From an uncultured Eubacteriales bacterium (GTDB lineage: Bacteria > Bacillota > Clostridia > Oscillospirales > Oscillospiraceae): a stretch of 15,497 nucleotides of DNA. A program made the translations under genes and the position numbers. Below are positions 7,316 through 13,727 of the stretch, piece by piece (position 1 is the first letter of the stretch; every line of letters starts with the position of its first letter). The notes under the pieces are model-generated. The model was not told the origin of the DNA. It did no database searches and saw nothing but the letters and a program-made list of their open reading frames with translations. The stretch is from positions 1 through 15,497 of the forward strand of contig CABSFY010000053.1 of assembly GCA_902477055.1 (NCBI GenBank), written 5' to 3'.

Positions 7316-7858
7316 TTAGAGCAGCGACTCGTCATAGATCGCGCGGATGCCGCCGATGAATTTCGGACGGACGCGGGCGGCGAGTAAAATTGCGCTGCCG
7401 ATATGGTCGATGCCGAGCCGCAGCGGAACGGCGACCTGCTTCAGGTGCATTCCGATGAGCGTCCCGCCGATGTCCATGCCCGCGTCGGCACGGATGGCTT
7501 CTACGGCGATAGGATCACGGAAGGCGTGATACGCCGCCGTTGCGAATGAGCCGCCCGCCTTGGGCTGCGGAACGACGTTGACCGGCTCGGCGTTGGGGAG
7601 GGCGGCGCGTTCGATGACGATTGCGCGGTTCAGATGCTCGCAGCACTGCGCTGCGAGATAAATGCCATGCTCGGAAAACACGGAATAGATTGCGTCAAAC
7701 ACGACCTTCGCCACCTCCGGGCGGGAATCCGAGCCGATGCGGCTGCCGCAGATCTCGCTGGTCGAGCAGCCGACGACGGCGATCTGGCCGGGCTTCAGCT
7801 TTGCCTTTTCCACCAGCGCAAGCGCGGCCTGTGCGGCCTGTTGTCTGATCTCATCCAT
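7316..7858 (-). CDS. YwlG-like protein of the TIGR01440 / DUF436 family
   Basis: The 180-residue protein matches the conserved bacterial family that includes Bacillus subtilis YwlG: N-terminal helix, VVGCSTSEICGSRIGSDSRPEVA (28-50), AAQCCEHLNRAIVIER (70-85), the central GGSFATAAYHAFRDPIAVE stretch, ADAGMDIGGTLIGMHLKQVAVPLR and a C-terminal RPKFIGGIRAIY. The biochemical role of the family is not established as far as I recall. The ATG at 7856-7858 lies inside the end of the ECF gene (8-bp overlap, ATGGATGA), so translation is probably coupled and the two are co-transcribed. Length is typical. Conserved Cys and His residues (CST, QCCEH) hint at metal or thiol chemistry, but that is inference. 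Confidence 0.88.
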   Translation of the reverse strand: MDEIRQQAAQAALALVEKAKLKPGQIAVVGCSTSEICGSRIGSDSRPEVAKVVFDAIYSVFSEHGIYLAAQCCEHLNRAIVIERAALPNAEPVNVVPQPKAGGSFATAAYHAFRDPIAVEAIRADAGMDIGGTLIGMHLKQVAVPLRLGIDHIGSAILLAARVRPKFIGGIRAIYDESLL

Positions 7859-8378
7859 GCTGATTCACCTTCTCCAGCGTTTTGCTTTCCCGCAGGGCGG
7901 CTACGAGCGCGATGGCAGCAACAAGGCCGATCGCACCTTGCAGCAGATTGCCGGGGATGCTCGTCGCGGCGGCGAGGCCCTTGCCGAGAATCAGCCACGC
8001 GTAGACGAAGTAGCCCAGCACCATCCAAAGCTCCGCAGCCACACCGCCGACGATCTGACCGACGTAGGCGTGCTTCTTGCCGAGCTGACGGTACAGCAGC
8101 GCGGCGATCACAGCCATAAGCGCCTTAATGAGCAGCGTGCCGGGAACGTAATGCGGATATCCGGCCAGAAGATCGGCCAGCGCAGAGCCGACACCGCCGG
8201 CAAACGCGCCAAACCACGGCCCCAGTACCCATGCGCCGAGCAGGACAAAGCAGTCGCCAATGTTGACGTAGCCCTGTGTGGCGGGCATCTGGATTTGAAT
8301 GAGCATCGTTGCGACACAGGTCAGCGCGGTAAAGAGCGCCGTCAGAACCATTTTTCTCAGGGTAAATTGTTGTTTCAT
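7851..8378 (-). CDS. ECF transporter S component (candidate vitamin B6-type)
   Basis: This 175-residue membrane protein would be the substrate-binding S subunit of an energy-coupling factor transporter, working with a shared T subunit and ATPases encoded elsewhere. It starts with a short basic N-terminus (MKQQFTLRK) and a first helix, then ATQGYVNIGDCFVLLGAWVLGPWFGAF followed by GGVGSALADLLAGYPHYVPGTLLIKALM, the loop-helix signature of the HmpT/PdxU2-like group, then three more helices. The gene is divergent from a MocR-type regulator; this arrangement is known for PdxR with pyridoxine-type S components, so a B6 vitamer is the best guess for the ligand. Hydroxymethylpyrimidine or another vitamin remains possible. 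Confidence 0.85.
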   Translation of the reverse strand: MKQQFTLRKMVLTALFTALTCVATMLIQIQMPATQGYVNIGDCFVLLGAWVLGPWFGAFAGGVGSALADLLAGYPHYVPGTLLIKALMAVIAALLYRQLGKKHAYVGQIVGGVAAELWMVLGYFVYAWLILGKGLAAATSIPGNLLQGAIGLVAAIALVAALRESKTLEKVNQHG

Positions 8379-8392
8379 TTTGATTTCTTCCC

Positions 8393-8421
8393 TTGCATTT
8401 TTTCGATAAAGCGATTATACT
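8393..8421 (+). promoter_or_regulatory. Sigma-A promoter of the MocR regulator gene
   Basis: TTGCAT (8393-8398) and TATACT (8416-8421) are separated by 17 nt. Transcription would start near 8428, within the left operator-like half-site. It overlaps the opposing -10 of the ECF gene. Confidence 0.65.
8414..8419 (-). promoter_or_regulatory. -10 box of the ECF operon
   Basis: On the minus strand plus-bases 8414-8419 read TATAAT, 36 bases before the ECF start codon. The matching -35 (about 17 nt upstream) is poor (TTTCTA-like), which would suit an activator-dependent promoter. Confidence 0.5.
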
Positions 8422-8426
8422 GCAAA

Positions 8427-8471
8427 TTGGTATGATAGAAAGAGCCAAAATGATTATTTTTGATAATACCA
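8427..8471. promoter_or_regulatory. Candidate MocR/PdxR operator (inverted half-sites)
   Basis: TTGGTATGATA (8427-8437) and TGATAATACCA (8461-8471) carry inverted TGGTAT / ATACCA cores, with 34 bases between the cores. They lie in the divergent intergenic region, on the transcription start of the regulator and upstream of the weak ECF -35. MocR-family regulators bind separated repeats between divergent genes, so this is the best operator candidate. Confidence 0.4.
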
Positions 8472-8487
8472 GATAGGAGAAAACGCG

Positions 8488-9894
8488 ATGCTGACCTACA
8501 TGCTGGAAAAGGGGAGCGGTAAGAGTATGTATGCCGCGCTGTATGAGCTGATCCGCGAGGATATCCGCGCCGGGCGGCTGCCTGCCGGTGCGCGGCTGCC
8601 GTCGCGCCGGACGTTGGCGGCCAATTTGGGCATAAGCACCATCACGGTCGAGAGTGCCTATGCACAGCTCATCGCAGAGGGCTATGCCGAGTCGCATGAG
8701 CGCAGCGGCGTTTTCGTCTGCGCCGTCGGTGAGGCAGTACCTGCGCAGGATCTGCCCCAACCGCCTTGTGCGGAAGAAACAGAAGAAAAGCCGCTGCTGG
8801 ATCTGAGCGGCGGCGGCGGTGAGGACGTGCCGTTCCCGTTTTCCGTCTGGGCACGGACGATGCGCACGGTCATTTCCGAGCGCGGCAAGGATCTGCTGCA
8901 TCCGGTCGATTTTCGCGGCGCACGGGAGCTGCGGGAGGCGATTGCGGGACACCTGTACCGCGTTCGCGGCCTACGGGTAACGCCGGAGCAGATCGTCGTC
9001 GGCGCGGGCAACGAATATCTCTACGGCCTGATGGTGCAGCTTTTGGGGCGCGACCGGCGCTACGCGGTCGAGGACCCCGGTTATCCGAAAATCACCGGCA
9101 TCTATCAGGCCAATGACGTTGCCGTTTCGCATATCCCGCTCGATGCCGAGGGAATGAGCTTCCGGGCGCTGGAGGAAAGCGGCGCGGAGATCGCACATAT
9201 TTCTCCGGCACATCATTTTCCGACCGGGATCGTCATGCCGGCACGGCGGCGGGGGGAATTGCTGGCATGGGCCTATGCCCGACCGGAGCGGTATATCTTA
9301 GAGGACGACTATGACAGTGAGCTGCGCCATTCCGGTAAGCCTGTGCCGCCGTTGTTTTCGCTGGACACCCGGCAGCGCGTGCTGTATCTCAGTACATTTT
9401 CGCAGACGATCGCGCCGTCGCTGCGTATTGGTTACGTGTGCCTGCCGCCGGCGCTGCTGTCGCGGCTGCGGGAGCGGCTGAGCTTCTATTCCTGCGCCGT
9501 TCCTGCCTTTGAACAGTACACGCTGGCGCGGTTTATTGCGTCGGGCGATTACGAACGCCACCTGAACCGACTGCGCAAACGCTACCGCGAAAAACGCGCC
9601 GTTCTGCTCGATATGATCGAGCAAAGCCCGCTGCATGGACATTGCCGCGTGATAGAGGAAAATGCGGGGACGCATTTTCTCCTGCAATTGCAGACGGCGT
9701 GCCCGGATGCCGTGCTGAAGGAGCGGGCGGCGGAGGCGGGCCTTTCCGTGCGCTTTTTGAGCGATTTCCGCGCAAAGGAGGGCAGCGGCGGTACGATGGT
9801 GTTTAACTATGCCTGCCTCGACACCGATCGGGTCCCGGCGGCGCTGCGGACGATTGCGGATTGCATGACTCAGGCGGATTCGACCAATTCATAG
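8488..9894 (+). CDS. MocR/PdxR-type transcriptional regulator (GntR HTH fused to aminotransferase-like domain)
   Basis: The 468-residue protein has a GntR winged-helix domain (about 10-80: AALYELIREDIRAGRLPAGARLPSRR, then ISTITVESAYAQLIAEGY) and a class I aminotransferase-like domain (about 105-460: VGAGNEYLYGL at 171-181, EDPGYP, AHHFPTGIVMPARRR, LEDDYDSE at 271-278 with the pyridine-ring Asp). MocR regulators sense pyridoxal phosphate or its adducts. The usual motif FSKTLAP reads FSQTIAP here, so the Schiff-base Lys is Gln306 (CAG, 9403-9405). AGGAGA (8475-8480) sets the start. It is divergent from the ECF S component gene and is probably its regulator. Its last 25 bp overlap the convergent ytvI-like gene. 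Confidence 0.92.
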   Translation: MLTYMLEKGSGKSMYAALYELIREDIRAGRLPAGARLPSRRTLAANLGISTITVESAYAQLIAEGYAESHERSGVFVCAVGEAVPAQDLPQPPCAEETEEKPLLDLSGGGGEDVPFPFSVWARTMRTVISERGKDLLHPVDFRGARELREAIAGHLYRVRGLRVTPEQIVVGAGNEYLYGLMVQLLGRDRRYAVEDPGYPKITGIYQANDVAVSHIPLDAEGMSFRALEESGAEIAHISPAHHFPTGIVMPARRRGELLAWAYARPERYILEDDYDSELRHSGKPVPPLFSLDTRQRVLYLSTFSQTIAPSLRIGYVCLPPALLSRLRERLSFYSCAVPAFEQYTLARFIASGDYERHLNRLRKRYREKRAVLLDMIEQSPLHGHCRVIEENAGTHFLLQLQTACPDAVLKERAAEAGLSVRFLSDFRAKEGSGGTMVFNYACLDTDRVPAALRTIADCMTQADSTNS

Positions 9895-10904
9895 AGTTGT
9901 TTGAGCAGAATGACGGCAAGGGGCAGCAGAATCATGCCCAAAATCCCGAACAGTCGATAGCCCGCATAGAGCGCGATGAGCGTCAGCAGGGGATTGAGGC
10001 CGATTTGCTTGCCCAGAAAGCGCGGCTCCAGAAACGCCCGGCTGACCGAACAGAGCGCGTAAAGCACCAGCAGCCCGATGCCGAGAAACGCATTGCCGCG
10101 CAGAAACGAGATTATGCCCCACGGAATGAGGACCGTTCCCACACCGAATACCGGCAGCGCGTCCACGACGGCGATCAAAAGCGCCAGCGGCAGCGCATTG
10201 CGCCGTCCTAAAATCAGCAGCCCCGCTGCTGTCAGACCGAGAATCACGAGCGACAGCCGCAGCTGTGTTTTGAGATAAGCGCCCAGTGCGGCGCGGAGCT
10301 TTTTCAGGACCTTTTGCCCGCGTCCGCGCCACGCTTCCGGGATATGATGCGTCAGAAATTCGTGAACTCGCCCGCGCTCCGACGAGAACAGGTACGCTGA
10401 CAGCAGCAGCGTCAGCGCGAACAGTAAAATGTCCGGCACACTCATTAAAATCCGCCCCGCCAACGACAATACCCAGTCGGAGAGCGTTCCGGCCAGCACG
10501 CTGCTTCCGGCGAAAAACTGGTCGAGCCACTGCACCGCCAGGGACGACAGTCCCTCCGGCAGCCGCCCTGCCAGCCGCAGCAGCGAGGCGTGCAGCCCCG
10601 CGACCGGCCCCGACAGCGACGACAGCAGCTCCGGCAGCCGCGCACTCAAGCGCTCCAATCCCGCGAACAGCCCCCAGCCCAACAGCCAAACGATGCCGCC
10701 AACCGCTGCCGCGACGGCGGTGACGGACAGAAAGGAGGCCAGCGGGAGATGCTTCTTTAGCTGCCGCTCCAGCGGAAGCGAGAGCCGCGAAACGCCCCAG
10801 CCCAGCAGGAACGGCAGCCCGATGGGCAGCAGAAACCGCGCCGTCAGCCAGACGCAGATCACGCCGCCGAGCGCATAGAGCAGCGGCCACCAGATTTTTT
10901 TCAT
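9870..10904 (-). CDS. YtvI-like sporulation integral membrane protein (AI-2E transporter superfamily)
   Basis: The 344-residue protein has the AI-2E/PerM-type layout: two N-terminal membrane helices (6-25, 26-40), one at about 58-80, a long amphipathic region (82-165), a helix at 169-183, and a C-terminal block of helices containing VVDALPVFGVGTVLIPWG (246-263) and EPRFLGKQIGLNPLLTLIALYAGYRLFG (residues 293-320), a family hallmark. In Bacillus, YtvI is a mother-cell membrane protein of unknown role. The start at 10904 has GGAAAGG (plus 10914-10920) 9 nt upstream; a longer frame to 11108 would run through the divergent promoter and another gene. The relation to sporulation is from family naming. 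The 3' end overlaps the MocR gene. Confidence 0.85.
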   Translation of the reverse strand: MKKIWWPLLYALGGVICVWLTARFLLPIGLPFLLGWGVSRLSLPLERQLKKHLPLASFLSVTAVAAAVGGIVWLLGWGLFAGLERLSARLPELLSSLSGPVAGLHASLLRLAGRLPEGLSSLAVQWLDQFFAGSSVLAGTLSDWVLSLAGRILMSVPDILLFALTLLLSAYLFSSERGRVHEFLTHHIPEAWRGRGQKVLKKLRAALGAYLKTQLRLSLVILGLTAAGLLILGRRNALPLALLIAVVDALPVFGVGTVLIPWGIISFLRGNAFLGIGLLVLYALCSVSRAFLEPRFLGKQIGLNPLLTLIALYAGYRLFGILGMILLPLAVILLKQLYELVESA

Positions 10905-10924
10905 ACGCAACGACCTTTCCCGGC

Positions 10925-10953
10925 TTGCATTGCTCGCCGCTATGTGGTAGAAT
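10925..10953 (+). promoter_or_regulatory. Sigma-A promoter of the ACT-domain gene
   Basis: TTGCAT (10925-10930) and TAGAAT (10948-10953) have a 17-nt spacer; the leader would be about 46 nt. It shows that the upstream ATG at 10925 is not the start codon. Confidence 0.75.
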
Positions 10954-11005
10954 GTGCCTGAAAGAAACACAAATGCGCACAATTCGCGCACAGGAGGAAA
11001 ATAGG

Positions 11006-11446
11006 ATGAAGCAGCTCCCGAAATACTATATCGTTGAGGCGACGGCGCTTCCGGAGGTTTTTTTGAAGGTTGCGGAGGCAAAATGGATGCTCGAAACGGG
11101 CGAGGCAAAGACCGTCGGCGAGGCCACCCGCGCCACGGCCATCAGCCGCAGCGCCTTTTATAAGTACCGCGATGCCATTTCACCCTTTCAGAATCTGATG
11201 GCGGGCCGGATTTTGACCTTTCACTTCATTTTGCAGGACGAAACGGGCCTGCTTTCTTCGATACTATCCATTTTTGCCCAATTCGGCGCAAATATACTTA
11301 CGATCAATCAAACCATCCCCACCGGCGGCTGTGCTTCGGTCACGATCTCGGCGGAAACCCTGGCGATGGAGCAGAGCGCCGAGGCCTTGCTGCGTACGCT
11401 GCGGCAGATGAACGGCGTCGTCAAGGCGGAAATTCTCGCCGGCTGA
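11006..11446 (+). CDS. PheB-like ACT domain protein (UPF0735 type)
   Basis: The 146-residue protein joins an N-terminal helical, HTH-like segment (about 14-58: PEVFLKVAEAKWMLETGEAK, TVGEATRATAISRSAFYKYRD) to a C-terminal ACT domain (69-146: ILTFHFILQDETGLLSSILSIFAQFGANILTINQ, GGCASVTIS, VVKAEIL). This is the size and order of Bacillus PheB, found next to homoserine or phenylalanine pathway genes. ACT domains bind amino acids, so a small amino-acid-responsive regulator is plausible; the function is not established. AGGAGG (10993-10998) lies 8 nt before ATG 11006 and decides the start. No amino acid biosynthesis gene lies beside it, and a separate promoter starts the next gene. Confidence 0.88.
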   Translation: MKQLPKYYIVEATALPEVFLKVAEAKWMLETGEAKTVGEATRATAISRSAFYKYRDAISPFQNLMAGRILTFHFILQDETGLLSSILSIFAQFGANILTINQTIPTGGCASVTISAETLAMEQSAEALLRTLRQMNGVVKAEILAG

Positions 11447-11500
11447 TATAAGACCTATTCCGCGTGGCCCGCTTCGATGAAGAAAAAATGAAAATTCCTA

Positions 11501-11529
11501 TTGCTTTTCCCGCGCTGTGCGGCTATACT
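11501..11529 (+). promoter_or_regulatory. Sigma-A promoter of the acyl-carrier-like gene
   Basis: TTGCTT (11501-11506), a 17-nt spacer and TATACT (11524-11529). Transcription would begin near 11536, about 28 nt before the proposed TTG start. Confidence 0.75.
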
Positions 11530-11563
11530 TGTAGCGTCAAAAAGGGAAGAGGAGGTGGAAGGC

Positions 11564-11791
11564 TTGGTTTATGAAACGATCCGTAGCCTTTTGGCCGAGC
11601 AGCTCGGATATGAGGAGGCTCGCATTACGATGCAGACCGTGATCCTAGAGGACCTCGAAGCAGAGCGCGAGGACCTGGAGGAGCTGATGCTCTCGCTGGA
11701 GCAGGAGTTTGCAATCACTTGGTCGGAGGACGACCTAAAGGACCTTACGACCATCGGCGACCTCGTGGCGTTCATCGAAAATCAAATCTGA
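11564..11791 (+). CDS. Acyl carrier protein-like protein without the phosphopantetheine serine
   Basis: The 75-residue acidic helical protein has the length and helix pattern of an acyl carrier protein: VYETIRSLLAEQLG, EEARITMQTVILEDLEAE, EDLEELMLSLEQEFAI and the C-terminal LTTIGDLVAFIEN. In ordinary carriers helix 2 starts with D-S-L, where Ser carries 4'-phosphopantetheine. Here the aligned residues are Glu34-Arg35-Glu36 (GAG CGC GAG), so it cannot be modified at the usual site. The ATG at 11571 is out of frame; TTG 11564 has AGAGGAGG (11548-11555) 8 nt before it and is the best start. The gene has its own promoter and terminator. It may be a non-catalytic ACP, a structural or regulatory ACP-like protein, or a decaying copy; no fatty acid or polyketide gene is nearby. 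Confidence 0.7.
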   Translation: MVYETIRSLLAEQLGYEEARITMQTVILEDLEAEREDLEELMLSLEQEFAITWSEDDLKDLTTIGDLVAFIENQI

Positions 11792-11798
11792 ACCATAT

Positions 11799-11835
11799 CC
11801 CCGGCGCGGTGCGAGCTGCACAGCGCCGGGGGATT
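11799..11835 (+). terminator. Terminator of the acyl-carrier-like gene
   Basis: CCCCGGCGC (11799-11807) pairs perfectly with GCGCCGGGG (11823-11831), followed by GATTTAT. It begins 7 bases after the stop codon. Confidence 0.75.
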
Positions 11836-11880
11836 TATATGTTCCAGCGGCCTGCAGCCGGTACTTTCAATGAAAATGCA

Positions 11881-11932
11881 CAAAAATCGCCCTGTACGCA
11901 AAATGCGCACAGGACGATCGCAGACTGTCAAA
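11881..11932 (-). terminator. Second minus-strand hairpin with a shared 12-base tag
   Basis: ATCGCCCTGTACGCA (11886-11900) pairs with TGCGCACAGGACGAT (11904-11918) with two mismatches. On the minus strand it is followed by GATTTTTG and preceded by TTTGACAGTCTG (plus 11921-11932). The same 12 bases flank the hairpin at 15396-15425. It probably acts as a back-up terminator behind the 12040-14111 gene cluster. Confidence 0.6.
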
Positions 11933-11954
11933 GAGCTTCGATAAAGCTACCGTA

Positions 11955-12022
11955 TAGCGCCAAAAATTTCCACCCATTCCCCGCAGAGGCTTCTCGCGGA
12001 GGGTGGGTGGAAAATTACGCTA
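11955..12022 (-). terminator. Terminator of the SleC-type gene cluster
   Basis: TTTCCACCCA (11967-11976) pairs with TGGGTGGAAA (12004-12013); the pairing extends outward to TAGCG/CGCTA (11955-11959 with 12018-12022), and an inner stem CCGC/GCGG lies in the loop. On the minus strand the structure ends in GGAAATTTTTGG. It starts 18 bases after the stop at 12040. Confidence 0.7.
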
Positions 12023-12039
12023 TGAGGGGAGAAAAATCT

Positions 12040-12570
12040 TTATTTCACCTGGCGGACGGGGAATTGGCCGGTGCCGTCGCCGACGGTGAGCCGGTATTGC
12101 TTGGCCAGGCGCTGCCAGGTGTGCTTATCCACGTCGCCGCTCACCGGCAGGCCGGCCTGTGTCTGGAACCAGCGGATGGCCTGCACGGACTGCGGGTCGT
12201 GAAGGCCGGTGACGCGCAGCCCGGGCATATTCAGATAATACCGGCCGAGGCTCTTGAGCAGCGCCTGCACCAGCAGCATATGGACATTGTCCGTTCCGGC
12301 GGCGAGGACCTGATGCGGCTGCAAAACGATCCGCAGCGGCTCGGCCTCCTCAAGATGCACCAGCTCATAAAAGTACGCAGCGCGGATGGCATCCCATGTC
12401 GCCAGATCGACGACACCGGTGGCAGGCAGGCCGTGCTCGTTCTGAAACCGCCGCACCTCCGCCTCCGTTTCCTTGCCGTAAACGCCGTCGAGATTCAGCG
12501 TGTTGTCCGGATAAATGACCCGCAGCATCTGCTGCAAATCTAAAATCGGCGTGCCGAGTGACTGTGCCAT
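12040..12570 (-). CDS. Peptidoglycan-binding protein with two PG_binding_1 modules
   Basis: The 176-residue protein consists of two peptidoglycan-binding modules and little else. The first (about 8-66) reads LDLQQMLRVIYPDNTLNLDGVYGKETEAEVRRFQNEHGLPATGVVDLATWDAI, the second (about 98-160) reads LVQALLKSLG, then DPQSVQAIRWFQTQAGLPVSGDVDKHTWQRL; both have the DGxYG / AVRxFQ / GxVDxxTW pattern, the second more diverged. There is no catalytic domain and no signal peptide. AAGGAGG overlaps the end of the SleC-type gene and lies 6 nt before ATG 12570, so the genes are co-transcribed and probably coupled. The likely role is binding spore cortex or wall peptidoglycan beside the SleC-like enzyme, perhaps positioning it; this is inferred from context. 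Confidence 0.85.
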   Translation of the reverse strand: MAQSLGTPILDLQQMLRVIYPDNTLNLDGVYGKETEAEVRRFQNEHGLPATGVVDLATWDAIRAAYFYELVHLEEAEPLRIVLQPHQVLAAGTDNVHMLLVQALLKSLGRYYLNMPGLRVTGLHDPQSVQAIRWFQTQAGLPVSGDVDKHTWQRLAKQYRLTVGDGTGQFPVRQVK

Positions 12571-12581
12571 GAAAAGCCTCC

Positions 12582-13715
12582 TTAAAAATCCGAGTCGCCC
12601 AGCCGTAGGGGCGTGCCGGGGTACTGGCCGCCGACGCTGTTGAGATCGACACCGATGCCAACAACGCGGTTATACAGCGCGTTCCAGGTAGCTGGTCCGA
12701 CAATACCGTCCACGGTCAGTCCGGCGAATTGCTGGAAGGCACGAACGGCGTTCTGTGTGGCGGGGCCGAAGATACCGTCCTCCGCGACGGTTGGGACGCT
12801 GCTGACAAATTCCGAAACGACGTTGAGCATATATTGTAGCTGTCGGACGGACTGACCGCTGCTGCCGGATTGCAAACTGCCGGGCGACTGCCAGCTGTTG
12901 CCCGCGAAGCGTTGGCCCTCGGATTCCAGCTCGGCCAGCCGCGTTACACCGACATAGAGCCGTACCATCTGATACCACGTGGACTTTCCGACGATGCCGT
13001 CCTCCGTCAGGTCAAAAATGCGCTGGGATGCACGGACTGCATTTTCCGTCTGCTGGCCGAAAATGCCGTCGGCTGAGCTGATACGCGGGATGGCTGGGTA
13101 GTTCTGCCCGATGCGGTTGAGCATCACCTGCATCTGCACGACGCTCGGCCCCCGTGCGCCGTTCTGTAACGGGCTGCCGGGATAGGAGGGGGCATAGCCG
13201 CGCACCGGGGCGTTGGTCACGATCTCGATATTGTTTCCATAGTAGCGGCGAAGAATTTGCACGGAATTCAGCCCCTGCTGCGCCAAATACTGCGATCCCC
13301 ACTGGCTCAGCCCATCGCAGGTGACGGTCGTGCCGTTGCAGAATTTCGCCGCCAGCGGCTCAATAAAGCCCTGCCGCCGCAGGTAGTTGCTGAAAATATT
13401 GTCTACAATGCGCGAAATGCTGCCGAAATAATTTCGACCGTTGATAAATTTCTGGTCGATGGCCGTCGAGGACGTGATGTCAAAATTATAGCCCTGACTG
13501 CGGTAAAATTCCGTATAGACGCGGTTGAGCGCGAAGGAAATGATGGCGAGAATGTTCGCCGTCAGCGCACTGTCGTTCCATGTGGGATAGACCTCGCTGG
13601 AGGCGACGTTTTTTACGTAGTCCACGAACGGGACCGTAACATTCGCGGCGACAGCGCCCGGCGCGCCGAGATGCACCGTGATGTTCTCGGGGATGTACGG
13701 CAGAACGGTCGGCAT
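12582..13715 (-). CDS. sleC: SleC-type spore cortex-lytic enzyme, catalytic and peptidoglycan-binding part
   Basis: SleC is the clostridial lytic transglycosylase that degrades spore cortex during germination. This 377-residue ORF matches the mature part of SleC. Its SpoIID-like catalytic core spans about 25-175: VPFVDYVKNVASSEVYPTW with Glu41 at the place of the SpoIID catalytic Glu, LNRVYTEFYRSQGYNFDITS, CNGTTVTC (Cys126, Cys133), LSQWGSQYLAQQG (136-148) and ILRRYYG. Two PG_binding_1 modules follow (about 185-255 and 283-350), where I recall one in Clostridium perfringens SleC. The N-terminal pro-domain of SleC is missing from this ORF and is encoded just upstream in the same frame, across a TAG stop (13725-13727). 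GGAGG (plus 13721-13725) is 5 nt before ATG 13715, so separate initiation is well supported. No Csp protease gene is in the window. Confidence 0.88.
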   Translation of the reverse strand: MPTVLPYIPENITVHLGAPGAVAANVTVPFVDYVKNVASSEVYPTWNDSALTANILAIISFALNRVYTEFYRSQGYNFDITSSTAIDQKFINGRNYFGSISRIVDNIFSNYLRRQGFIEPLAAKFCNGTTVTCDGLSQWGSQYLAQQGLNSVQILRRYYGNNIEIVTNAPVRGYAPSYPGSPLQNGARGPSVVQMQVMLNRIGQNYPAIPRISSADGIFGQQTENAVRASQRIFDLTEDGIVGKSTWYQMVRLYVGVTRLAELESEGQRFAGNSWQSPGSLQSGSSGQSVRQLQYMLNVVSEFVSSVPTVAEDGIFGPATQNAVRAFQQFAGLTVDGIVGPATWNALYNRVVGIGVDLNSVGGQYPGTPLRLGDSDF

Positions 13716-13727
13716 GGCGGCCTCCTA
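13716..13727 (-). promoter_or_regulatory. Stop codon fused to a Shine-Dalgarno site between the two sleC parts
   Basis: The minus strand reads TAG GAG GCC GCC ATG, all in one frame. The TAG stop of the pro-domain ORF is the first part of TAGGAGG, and the next ATG (13715) follows after 5 further bases. A terminating ribosome could restart immediately, giving near equal amounts of both proteins. Confidence 0.8.

Noticed and set aside
9889..10980. 363-codon minus-strand frame
   Set aside because: It is another frame of the ytvI-like gene, Arg/Ala-rich and without membrane segments or motifs.
10925..11005. Longer N-terminus for the ACT protein
   Set aside because: The ATG region is within the promoter -35 to -10; AGGAGG lies before 11006.
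11719..12543. 274-codon plus-strand frame
   Set aside because: It runs through two terminators and opposite the peptidoglycan-binding gene.
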